Assembly: GCA_013001365.1 (NCBI GenBank)
Contig: JABDMQ010000100.1
Span: 1 to 26,650 of the forward strand
DNA from: Flavobacteriaceae bacterium
Lineage (GTDB): Bacteria > Bacteroidota > Bacteroidia > Flavobacteriales > Flavobacteriaceae
DNA length: 26,650 bases
Direction: 5' to 3'
In this document: piece after piece, positions 16,109-24,273 of the stretch
Layout of the letters: every line of letters starts with the position of its first letter
Numbering within the stretch: the stretch's first letter is position 1
Made by a program: the position numbers and the translations under genes
Notes under the pieces: generated by a model
What the model saw: the letters and a program-made list of their open reading frames with translations, nothing else
What the model was told of the DNA's origin: nothing
The model's database searches: none

Positions 16109-17340
16109 GCCTTGATATTTATTTCTTTTTTAGATAGCCTGTCAATCAATAAGACAAAGACGATTAGCAGCGTCATCGGTATGAGCAAGAAGTAAAAGGC
16201 ATTTGCTCCTCCAATGCTTTCAAATAACTCTCCAACAATTCGTGAACCTAATGTACCACCAAGAGCCGAAAATATAATGATCAATCCTGACATTGGGGAA
16301 TGCAGGCTTTTGGGTAAAGAACTTAATACAGTTGAATTCAACAATGGATATATTGGCGCTATGAATAGTCCGATCAACGGAAGAATGTATCCCAGGAAAG
16401 GGACATCTTTCAAAGTTGTAATCTCACTCAAGGCTTCCGCATCTACTTTGAGCTGTGGCAAGACTGCAAGTAGAATTCCACCAGAAATTATAACACATAC
16501 GATAACCAAGAATACCCAAGACATCTTTTTTGTGAGGTAACCAGCAACAAATCTTCCAAGTGCTAAAGAAAGTGCAAAGATCACTGCCATCTGAACACTT
16601 AATGATTCACTGAACATGAAGATCTTTTCATTGAATCTTGGGAGCCATGTCATTATGCCCTGTTCAATCATTACAAAAAAGAATGCTGAGGCTAAAAATA
16701 CCAGCACAAGTGGAACAATTATTAATTTCAAAGAATACAATAGATCTTCCTTCAAATTTGTTCCAATGGCTTCTACTTCATATTCCACTTTAGAAAAGAG
16801 CAAAAAGATAAAGGAGACAGCTATTAGCACCATAAGGACATAATACACATTAAGCCAGGCATTTTCATTGGTGTCGGAATAGAATGCAGGAAACAAGAAA
16901 TAGGCAAGAGCGATACCCACCATAAAGAATCCTTCAATTGAACTCATCAATGAAGAATGTTCTTTTTTCGAATGTGTAATTATGCCAATCAATGAATACA
17001 CCGATAATTTAATGAGTGCAAAACTTACACCTATGGACATGAACAAGATCTTGGTATGAAAGAAGGTATTGCCAAAGATCATATAGAGACAGCCGAAAAA
17101 TACAATGGCCAAACCAGTAAGCATGGCTTTCTTATACCCGAATCTTGGCAAGAAAGACGCAACGAGAAATGAGACAACAGCTATAGGCAAATCCTTGAAT
17201 GCCTCAAGAACAGAAGCTTGTGACTCACTTACGCCATATACATTAATGGATTTGGCAATTACTATCCCAACACTATTCAATAGGATTGCGAATACAAAAT
17301 AATTAAGGAAGATCGATATTTTAATGCCTAAATTCTTCAT
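16105..17340 (-). CDS. MFS sugar transporter
   Basis: The 411-residue membrane protein has about 12 helices and the MFS fold (FVFAILLNSVGIVIAKSI start, PRFGYKKAMLTGL as loop 2-3 motif, a second half beginning at IIVPLVLVFLASAFFFVMIEQG). It broadly resembles FucP-like and related Bacteroidota sugar transporters, but I cannot name a cargo. It starts 1 base after the SLC45-like transporter gene and overlaps the trehalase start by 4 bases (ATGA), so it is very likely translationally coupled to both. Its position suggests import of trehalose or a related disaccharide. Confidence 0.85.
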   Translation of the reverse strand: MKNLGIKISIFLNYFVFAILLNSVGIVIAKSINVYGVSESQASVLEAFKDLPIAVVSFLVASFLPRFGYKKAMLTGLAIVFFGCLYMIFGNTFFHTKILFMSIGVSFALIKLSVYSLIGIITHSKKEHSSLMSSIEGFFMVGIALAYFLFPAFYSDTNENAWLNVYYVLMVLIAVSFIFLLFSKVEYEVEAIGTNLKEDLLYSLKLIIVPLVLVFLASAFFFVMIEQGIMTWLPRFNEKIFMFSESLSVQMAVIFALSLALGRFVAGYLTKKMSWVFLVIVCVIISGGILLAVLPQLKVDAEALSEITTLKDVPFLGYILPLIGLFIAPIYPLLNSTVLSSLPKSLHSPMSGLIIIFSALGGTLGSRIVGELFESIGGANAFYFLLIPMTLLIVFVLLIDRLSKKEINIKA

Positions 17341-17341
17341 T

Positions 17342-18643
17342 CTAGTCTTTTTGCACTTTCAATCTCATGGCTAGAATGGCTGCTATGATAAAGCAAGTGC
17401 CACCAAATAACATGGCGTTAACAGCATTTCCTCCTAAAAGGTGTTTATAGATCGACCCAAAGGTGAGGGTCTCAATTCCCATTGGAATAACGATCATCAT
17501 ATTGAGAATGCCCATATAAACACCACGCCTTTCCTGTGGAACAATTTTCGAGACCATTGTATAAGGTATACCCATCATGGCTGCCCAGCCAATACCGAAA
17601 AGGATCATAGGCGCCAAAACATAAAGTGGGTCGTGTATATAAGGAATGCTCAACAGTGCAATTCCTGTACCGACCAAACTAGCAGCATATATTTTTTTGC
17701 CGCTGTATTTTAGAATTAAAGGCACCAATGCTAAGGCTACAACCGTAGTTACAATATTATATGTTGTGCTCATTTTGGCAGCTTGTGAGGTGGCCTCAGA
17801 GGTGTCGAAGCCCATGGTGGTCCTGAATAATGGCACAATGAATTGCCAATAAACAAAAAGGGCGTACCATTGAAATAGGTAGACCGCAGATAATTGCCAC
17901 ATGAATTTGGGCATATCTTTTATGGCTTCAGCAATTTCTTTGAATGGAAGTTTAACACGCTCCATGAATGGTAATGCCTTTTGGGCATTTATCTCATCCA
18001 ATTCTTCATCAGTCGGTGGAATTTCAGGCGTCTTTAAAACTGACCATAAAATGGTTGCAATAGAAAGGAAGCCACCAATGAAGAATGAATAATATAGCCA
18101 TTTCGGAATGGATCCCGCGACTTCAAGTTCGTCACCTCCAAACCAATCCTGAAAAAGAATTATAGAGAAATTGGCCAATAGGATTCCGGCACCAACAAAA
18201 AGGCTTTGCATTTGGTAACCCAAGCTCAATTGCTTATCTGGTAGTTTATCACCAACGAATGCACGATATGGCTCCATGGCCATATTGTTTCCTACATCTA
18301 GAATCCATAACAATCCCACTGCAAACCAAAGTACAGGGCTTAAAGGAAAAGCAAATAGACAAATACTGCCTAAAAGAGCACCAATTAAAAAGTAAGGCTT
18401 ACGTCTTCCAAAACGAGGAGACCATGTTTTATCTGACATCGCTCCAATTATAGGTTGGACAATCAAGCCCGTGACAGGTCCCGCAATATTGAGTATAGGA
18501 AGCATATCTTCTGATGCACCAAGAAAAAGGAAAATTGGATTAATTGCTGTTTGTTGTAATCCAAAACTATATTGGATTCCTAAGAATCCAACATTCATAT
18601 TAAATATTTGCCAAAAAGATAATTGTGGTTTCTTGATTTTCAT
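17342..18643 (-). CDS. SLC45-like (maltose/sucrose-type) MFS disaccharide:H+ symporter
   Basis: The 433-residue, 12-helix transporter shows the loop motif RFGRRKPYFLIGA and the helix motif WILDVGNNMAMEPYRAFVGD. This D..N....P.RA...D pattern is typical of the SLC45/plant-sucrose and bacterial maltose transporter branch. It is the first gene of the three-gene unit ending in trehalase, with an AACT-repeat leader directly before its ATG. It most likely brings trehalose or another glucosyl disaccharide into the cytoplasm for the trehalase (family and context inference). There is a 94-base gap to the upstream gene, so a promoter may lie there. Confidence 0.88.
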   Translation of the reverse strand: MKIKKPQLSFWQIFNMNVGFLGIQYSFGLQQTAINPIFLFLGASEDMLPILNIAGPVTGLIVQPIIGAMSDKTWSPRFGRRKPYFLIGALLGSICLFAFPLSPVLWFAVGLLWILDVGNNMAMEPYRAFVGDKLPDKQLSLGYQMQSLFVGAGILLANFSIILFQDWFGGDELEVAGSIPKWLYYSFFIGGFLSIATILWSVLKTPEIPPTDEELDEINAQKALPFMERVKLPFKEIAEAIKDMPKFMWQLSAVYLFQWYALFVYWQFIVPLFRTTMGFDTSEATSQAAKMSTTYNIVTTVVALALVPLILKYSGKKIYAASLVGTGIALLSIPYIHDPLYVLAPMILFGIGWAAMMGIPYTMVSKIVPQERRGVYMGILNMMIVIPMGIETLTFGSIYKHLLGGNAVNAMLFGGTCFIIAAILAMRLKVQKD

Positions 18644-18645
18644 TT

Positions 18646-18658
18646 GTTAGTTAGTTAA
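18646..18658 (-). promoter_or_regulatory. AACT tetranucleotide leader before the SLC45-like transporter
   Basis: Read on the minus strand, TTAACTAACTAAC ends two bases before the ATG at 18643. It is the third copy of this repeat ahead of a transporter in the window. A further TATATTTA just upstream on the minus strand is one mismatch from the Bacteroidota -7 element, so a promoter in the 18644-18737 gap is possible. Confidence 0.35.
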
Positions 18659-18737
18659 GAAACTAAATATAATGAAAAAAGAGGGAGACGTGTAAGGAAA
18701 AATGTAAGACTCTAGAAAAACATTAGGAAAATAAACC

Positions 18738-19649
18738 CTATTGGATTGGCATGAACACTTCTGCAACCCATTCCAAGGAATTCGTTCCCTCATGAGGATC
18801 ATTAAAGAATATCTCTGTAGGCAGGTTAGTCACCGCTATATTGTTGTAATCGGCATAATCCCTTAATTGATACCAAGCGCGATCAGAAATCCTATAGTTG
18901 CCATTGAATATGGTTTTCAATGCCTTGCGCTCTTCGGTTTTCTTGATGCTAACATTAGATGGCAATTCTGGGTATGATTCCATTTCATTGATAGGAAAGC
19001 AAAAGTCGAAGGCTATGCTGTCTTTCTCAACATCCCATTGGGTAACTTCCAGAAAAGGATTGCCATTTAGCTCAACTTCATCATTGCCTTTAATGTAATT
19101 CATGACATAAAATATATTCTTAAGCATGGCTGAAGCTTTTTCCTGGGTTTTGCATTTAACTGATATGAATGCACATTTCTGCGCTGGAATAATGCTATCT
19201 CGGACCTCAGAAAGCCTATAGTTCTCCGCATTCTTCAGAAGGCCTTTACCGAATTTTTCAACCGTAGAAATACTTTTTTGCTTGAAATGGTTATTAGTAA
19301 AAAGAACATTTAGATTCTGAGACAAGCTATTCTGCTCATCTTTTACTTGAGCAATTACCTTGGTTGTATTGGGGTCGAGCATTTTGAGTTTCCATTCTAT
19401 TTGGAAAATCGAGTCTCCGAAACTGTAGTCTTGAACAACATGATGGAAAGGTTGTTTCTTGACCAATGAAACAATTGAATCACTGGCAGGTCTGCCATCA
19501 TGCCAATTTACTAAATGGTCAAAAACGATGCTTCTGGATTGTTTTGAGGTAAATGTTACTCGGTAATTATAGTCTTTAATAAAGAAATACCAGACACCTA
19601 AAGCTACTAATAGAATTCCAACGAAGCGCAGGATTGACTTCAACTTCAT
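18738..19649 (-). CDS. Membrane-anchored protein resembling SRPBCC plus GyrI-like small-molecule-binding domains
   Basis: The 303-residue protein has one N-terminal membrane helix (about residues 7-24, ILRFVGILLVALGVWYFFIK). Two regions follow. Residues about 30-165 have the strand-rich pattern of SRPBCC/polyketide-cyclase-like proteins (YRVTFTSKQSRSIVFDHLVNW). Residues about 170-303 look like a GyrI/AraC-effector-binding domain, with WYQLRDYADYNN late on and an ending WVAEVFMPIQ. Both domain calls come from pattern only and are moderate at best. Such domains bind small hydrophobic or cationic molecules. Having them on the outside of a membrane anchor, 1 base downstream of a haloperoxidase-like gene, suggests it handles the product or substrate of that enzyme (inference). 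Confidence 0.7.
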   Translation of the reverse strand: MKLKSILRFVGILLVALGVWYFFIKDYNYRVTFTSKQSRSIVFDHLVNWHDGRPASDSIVSLVKKQPFHHVVQDYSFGDSIFQIEWKLKMLDPNTTKVIAQVKDEQNSLSQNLNVLFTNNHFKQKSISTVEKFGKGLLKNAENYRLSEVRDSIIPAQKCAFISVKCKTQEKASAMLKNIFYVMNYIKGNDEVELNGNPFLEVTQWDVEKDSIAFDFCFPINEMESYPELPSNVSIKKTEERKALKTIFNGNYRISDRAWYQLRDYADYNNIAVTNLPTEIFFNDPHEGTNSLEWVAEVFMPIQ

Positions 19650-19650
19650 T

Positions 19651-20982
19651 TTAATTCAACATTTTAAGACGTTCATTTACTAAATTACCTACCTTAAAAC
19701 CCTGGCCTATCCCAACCTCAACTGCGGCTCGATAATGGATGCCTCCATACATTCTACTAATAGCGGCTTCCTGAGCTGCTGCCTTGAAAGACGAGAATGG
19801 TCTTATCGGTAAGCCATATGGTGTTTCGGTATCATCAATAAAATCGAAATTGTCGCTAAATATATCGGTAAGTACTGTTGCGGCAGCACCAGAAACAACT
19901 GAATGCCCACTTGTGTATTCTGGAAATGGTGGTGTTTGGAGGATCGGCTTCCATTCATCATCGAAATACGCATTGATTAATGTTTCAGGTCTAACCAAAT
20001 TACTACGGTATTTTTCGTCCCAACAACTAATGAAGGCATCCGCTATTCCGATAGACGTTTTGGTATAAGCATAAACTGTTTTTGCGAAATCTGCGTTGTC
20101 CTTTCTGCACGCTATTTTAGTGATTCCAATCCAATGCGCACCTGGAGTGATCTTCTTTGTTGCGAACATTAAATGCCCTCTTGTCACTGATACGTATGGG
20201 TTGCAATCCCAGAACTGCGCTATAAGAACTTCTTCAGAGTCATCTCCTTCCTCGGTTATCCTTTCACTGATGTCATAAACTTCTTTTAGTTCTTTATAGA
20301 AGGCAGAATTCTTGTCCATCGAAAATTCAGGTGGCGGTACTGGTTTGAATTGTGCTGCCGAATCAATCACGAAAGACCGAATCTTACTCCAATGTGGTTC
20401 TATGCCATCCATGTAGGAGGGAGGTGTTGGTTGCCATCGTTCCTCATTGCCATGCTCGACAGAGAACTTTGGCATTGTCCGTGTTTGGTTGTAATTATCG
20501 TCATTCATCCAAACAGAAATGAAGTTGGCTACTTTCAACCCATACTCTTTGGAGGTATTGAATTCCTTGGCATTCTTATCTTCCCAGATTGTATATAGAC
20601 TATCACGATAGCTAGTAATCCTATCTTCTGAAAAGATCAGTTGACGACTAAGATCCAAGTGTGCAATCAAGGCTGCGAGTTCGTAATTGACTTTTTTTGA
20701 ATCATCTGCCTTTGGAATTGACCCTAAATGTGGAATTTGACCTTGTAATGAATTATATAGACTATCGTTCTGCGCGATTATTTCGTAAGCCGCTATATTC
20801 GGATACGCAAAAATTCGACTTGCCACCGGAGGTGAGAAAATATCATGCACCATTACTGCTCCAAGATTATCAACCGAAGCATGGTAGTCTTCTGGAGTGA
20901 TTATTATTGGCTCCGAATTATCGCTACATGAAATGCTTAATGAAGCTACAGTTAATATGAAAAGTGTCTTGATTGATTTCAT
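19651..20982 (-). CDS. Vanadium-dependent haloperoxidase / PAP2-superfamily lipoprotein
   Basis: The 443-residue protein has a lipoprotein signal (LTVASLSISC, Cys19). The oxyanion-binding motifs of the PAP2/vanadium haloperoxidase family are present: KX6RP (Lys324, Arg331-Pro332), YTSGH (His360, with Thr in place of the usual Pro) and SRX5H (Arg410, His416). The residue four after His416, often Asp in acid phosphatases, is Ala here. The protein is much longer than a simple PAP2 phosphatase, as expected for the haloperoxidase-like branch. It could oxidise halides with peroxide or be a phosphatase; sequence does not settle this. It starts 9 bases after the second VCBS gene, a gene pairing common in marine Bacteroidota. 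Confidence 0.87.
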   Translation of the reverse strand: MKSIKTLFILTVASLSISCSDNSEPIIITPEDYHASVDNLGAVMVHDIFSPPVASRIFAYPNIAAYEIIAQNDSLYNSLQGQIPHLGSIPKADDSKKVNYELAALIAHLDLSRQLIFSEDRITSYRDSLYTIWEDKNAKEFNTSKEYGLKVANFISVWMNDDNYNQTRTMPKFSVEHGNEERWQPTPPSYMDGIEPHWSKIRSFVIDSAAQFKPVPPPEFSMDKNSAFYKELKEVYDISERITEEGDDSEEVLIAQFWDCNPYVSVTRGHLMFATKKITPGAHWIGITKIACRKDNADFAKTVYAYTKTSIGIADAFISCWDEKYRSNLVRPETLINAYFDDEWKPILQTPPFPEYTSGHSVVSGAAATVLTDIFSDNFDFIDDTETPYGLPIRPFSSFKAAAQEAAISRMYGGIHYRAAVEVGIGQGFKVGNLVNERLKMLN

Positions 20983-20991
20983 TCGACAAAA

Positions 20992-23900
20992 TTAGTTTTT
21001 TATTTCGTAAATCTGAACCTGATCATTGTTAATGGTTGCCATCAAATACCTTTTGCTATTCAATTTAATTATGTTCAAATGTCGTATGGCTTTATCACTA
21101 AAATCCAAACCAAGTTTATTACCTAATATGATGGATTCTTCATTCTTGATCAAGGCACCAGGGAATGAATCGAAACGTCCATGAAATGGTGTCACTCCAA
21201 AATAATTGCCACCAACAAGAACTTCATCACCTGGATCGGAATCCAGATTGGCTGTCAAGAAAGATGTTATTGGAGATACTTGAAGTACATTATTGAACGG
21301 AACAAAAGTAATTTCTCCATTGTCGTTCCTCAAGTATCCTGATCTTAATTCTTCAACTTCCAGAATCGTAGCTTTATCAATGACTTCTTTATCGAATAAT
21401 CCATCAATTGGAGTTCCTGCGAACGATTTATAGGTCCTGAATCTTTTTTTGATGCTAACTATCTGGCTAGCCAATTCGTTAAGGCCAAGTAATGGGTAGT
21501 ACGCACCATCCTTATAGGTGCAAACTATGGTTTCGGTTGATCCGTTGTTGTCAAAATCTGAATAATACATACGCATTGGATGCTTATCCGAAGCCTTGAA
21601 TTTTGTATTCGTTCCCCAATTACCTAGCAGGTAATCTGTATCCCCATCTTGGTCAATATCAAATGGTTCTATCTGTTGCCATAGACCATTCATTTCCAGC
21701 CCTTGGCTTTTATCTTCGATAAGCTCGCCATTGATATTCTTGAAGAATTTAGGAGACATCCATTCCCCAACGACAATAAGGTCGAGAGTGCCATCGGAAT
21801 TGTAGTCATTCCAAACGGCATCGGTTATCATACCTGCATTAGCGAGACCATCTATTTCCAGTAAATTGAATTTCCCAGATTCATTTTGCAATATATAGGA
21901 CTTAGGGATATTGCCGTAATCGTTGGTAGTGATATTACTTGCAACAAAAATATCGAGGTCACCATCATTATCATAATCGCTTTCAACTGTGACACTGGCA
22001 TTTTCATAGAAATCAGGTAAATCATACTTTACAAAATCAGCACCAGAATTAACATAATAGCTATCGGTCAAGGGTTGCATGGTACTGAAGAAATCAGCAC
22101 CACCAGAACCAATATAAAGGTCGTCTTTTTCATCGCCATTGAAATCTGCAATTATAGCTGAAACATCTTCTTTTATTGAATCCTTGATTATCTCATTGAT
22201 TTTATACTCAGAAAAATTTTCATCTTCCTGAAGAAATACCTTGGATGGAATATACTTGGAACCACCAAAGAAAATATCGTCTTTTCCATCGGTATTTAAA
22301 TCTCCAATGGCAACCGCAGGACCGCGATCGGAAAATTTGAAAGGAATGAGCTTTTGCCTATTGAAATCTATATACCGATCCTCTTCATGAGTGAAATTGA
22401 TACCAATATTATCATCTACCTTATTGAAAATGAGTGTGATATCATGCCTTAAGCTTTCGTAATTAAATGCTTTGGTGTTTCCATAGGATATGCTAACCGT
22501 TTGATTGGTTTTAACATTCTTGAGAACTTGGACTGTTTTATCTGGCCAAACGACCTTCACTGAATCAATTTGAGTGGCGTCCTTGAAGCCAAAATGTACC
22601 ATTGGCTCAGAAGAGGCTTGAAATCCTCTTATCGTATATAATTCCTTGAATTGAAGATTACCATTGTTGTATGCATATACCTTTGAACCTATTCCAATTG
22701 TATTTGGTGATTTGTATTCCAACTTGATCTTAAGATAGCTGGCTTTTTCGTTTGTTTGATTTATGTAAAGTGATATAGGTTCATTGATATTGTTCACTAC
22801 CAGATCCGGGTCTCCGTCATTATCCAGATCTCCCATAGCTGTGGCTCCAGAAATCAATGTATCATTCTTGATCCAGGTCAAGGAGCGATCTTCAAACATT
22901 AGGTCTTCTTGTCCCTTAAAGACATAATTACGAACATTTCCAGAAGGCATCATATCAAGAGCTTGTTGATCTACCAGTTTAGTGTTGTCTATTTTCTTTT
23001 GGATCTGGTCACTCGATGCAAAATTTATGTAATCAAGGTCATTAGGTCGTTTTGGGATACCGTTTGAAATAAATAGGTCTTGAATGCCATCTTGGTCATA
23101 ATCTCCAAATAAAGAGCTCCAACTCCAGTCAGTAGCCGAAATACCGCTTAAAAGAGCAGTTTCAAGATATTTTGAATCTTGCTGATTAACATAAAGCATA
23201 TTCCTCGTGAACTGATAATGGTAACCATATTTTTCAATACGTAATTTCTGGATCTGAATGTTGTCGTCTCCTTCGGAGGATTTCAGGACTTTTTCATCCT
23301 CAGGCAACATATCCAATGAAATTAGGTCGGGCCATCCATCTTGATTGATGTCTGCTACATCATTACCCATCGAGAAGCGTGAAGTATGTCCGAAATAATC
23401 CTTTAATCTTTCCGAAAAAGTCCCATCACCATTGTTTATATAATAATAATCGTCTTCATGGAAATCGTTTCCAACATAGATGTCAGGATAGCCATCCATA
23501 TTAAAATCAGAGACAGCTAGACCTAGCCCATAACCGTTTACGCCTCCAAATATGCCGGCCTCTTCACTTACGTCAGTAAAAGTGCCGTTATCATTCCTTA
23601 ACAGTTTATCACCTGTTTGATAATTGCGCTTATTCCTTAAATCTATATTTCCGAAAGATTCTTGTGTATGAACAGCATGATTGAGTAAATACATATCAAG
23701 GTCTCCATCCAGATCATAATCAAGTAAAGTTGCATTAGAGCTATAGGTATCGAAATCCAATTTATACTTTGCAGCACTTTCTGTGAAGGTCTGGTCTCCA
23801 TTATTGATATAAAGTTCATTATGGCCATTGAAACCATTTATGCCAACGACCGCACAAACATAAATATCCAAAAGGCCATCACCATTGATGTCTCCCATGA

Positions 23901-24273
23901 TGGCGCCAGTATTCCAACTGCTATTGCCGGATACACCTGCTTTTTCGGTGATATCCTTAAACTTCAGATCGCCAGTATTCAAGTATAATCTGTTCTTCAC
24001 TTGGTTGCCACTTAAGAATAGGTCTGGTAATCCGTCATTATTAATATCGCCAATTGCAACGCCACCACCATTATAGAAATAAAGATAGTCTAGTATATTG
24101 AGATCGTCCGTTTCTGTTATTGTATTGGTGAATTCTATTCCAGTTTTAGATTCATCTGGATTATTGAAGAGTGTATCATTTCCTTGTTTACATCCAACAA
24201 GCAAAAGCAGTAAAAGTGCCAAAGAAAAAACGTCCCTATTCACCAATCGCAAATATCTTTGGTTTATTATCAT
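20992..24273 (-). CDS. Exported VCBS/FG-GAP repeat protein with ASPIC/UnbV domain
   Basis: The 1093-residue lipoprotein carries many calcium-binding Asp-rich repeats (DINNDGLPD, DYDLDGDLD, DLDNDGDPD and others). These form two beta-propeller-like blocks, residues about 40-500 and 640-1050, around an ASPIC/UnbV domain (about 510-600, with GIGSKVYAY, RGFQASSEP and VVWPD). From the ATG at 24273 the lipid cysteine would be Cys28 (LLLLLLVGC), an unusually long signal, and the gene would overlap its upstream neighbour by 38 bases. A GTG at 24243 gives a more usual signal (cysteine at 18) and an overlap of only 8 bases, so that start may be the true one. The role is probably in surface binding of glycans or in adhesion. 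No enzyme motif is seen. Confidence 0.87.
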   Translation of the reverse strand: MIINQRYLRLVNRDVFSLALLLLLLVGCKQGNDTLFNNPDESKTGIEFTNTITETDDLNILDYLYFYNGGGVAIGDINNDGLPDLFLSGNQVKNRLYLNTGDLKFKDITEKAGVSGNSSWNTGAIMGDINGDGLLDIYVCAVVGINGFNGHNELYINNGDQTFTESAAKYKLDFDTYSSNATLLDYDLDGDLDMYLLNHAVHTQESFGNIDLRNKRNYQTGDKLLRNDNGTFTDVSEEAGIFGGVNGYGLGLAVSDFNMDGYPDIYVGNDFHEDDYYYINNGDGTFSERLKDYFGHTSRFSMGNDVADINQDGWPDLISLDMLPEDEKVLKSSEGDDNIQIQKLRIEKYGYHYQFTRNMLYVNQQDSKYLETALLSGISATDWSWSSLFGDYDQDGIQDLFISNGIPKRPNDLDYINFASSDQIQKKIDNTKLVDQQALDMMPSGNVRNYVFKGQEDLMFEDRSLTWIKNDTLISGATAMGDLDNDGDPDLVVNNINEPISLYINQTNEKASYLKIKLEYKSPNTIGIGSKVYAYNNGNLQFKELYTIRGFQASSEPMVHFGFKDATQIDSVKVVWPDKTVQVLKNVKTNQTVSISYGNTKAFNYESLRHDITLIFNKVDDNIGINFTHEEDRYIDFNRQKLIPFKFSDRGPAVAIGDLNTDGKDDIFFGGSKYIPSKVFLQEDENFSEYKINEIIKDSIKEDVSAIIADFNGDEKDDLYIGSGGADFFSTMQPLTDSYYVNSGADFVKYDLPDFYENASVTVESDYDNDGDLDIFVASNITTNDYGNIPKSYILQNESGKFNLLEIDGLANAGMITDAVWNDYNSDGTLDLIVVGEWMSPKFFKNINGELIEDKSQGLEMNGLWQQIEPFDIDQDGDTDYLLGNWGTNTKFKASDKHPMRMYYSDFDNNGSTETIVCTYKDGAYYPLLGLNELASQIVSIKKRFRTYKSFAGTPIDGLFDKEVIDKATILEVEELRSGYLRNDNGEITFVPFNNVLQVSPITSFLTANLDSDPGDEVLVGGNYFGVTPFHGRFDSFPGALIKNEESIILGNKLGLDFSDKAIRHLNIIKLNSKRYLMATINNDQVQIYEIKN

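Noticed and set aside
18701..18724. Possible terminator hairpin (AATGT and ACATT arms) in the gap before the SLC45-like gene
   Set aside because: The stem is only 5 bp and AT-rich with a 14-base loop, too weak to call.
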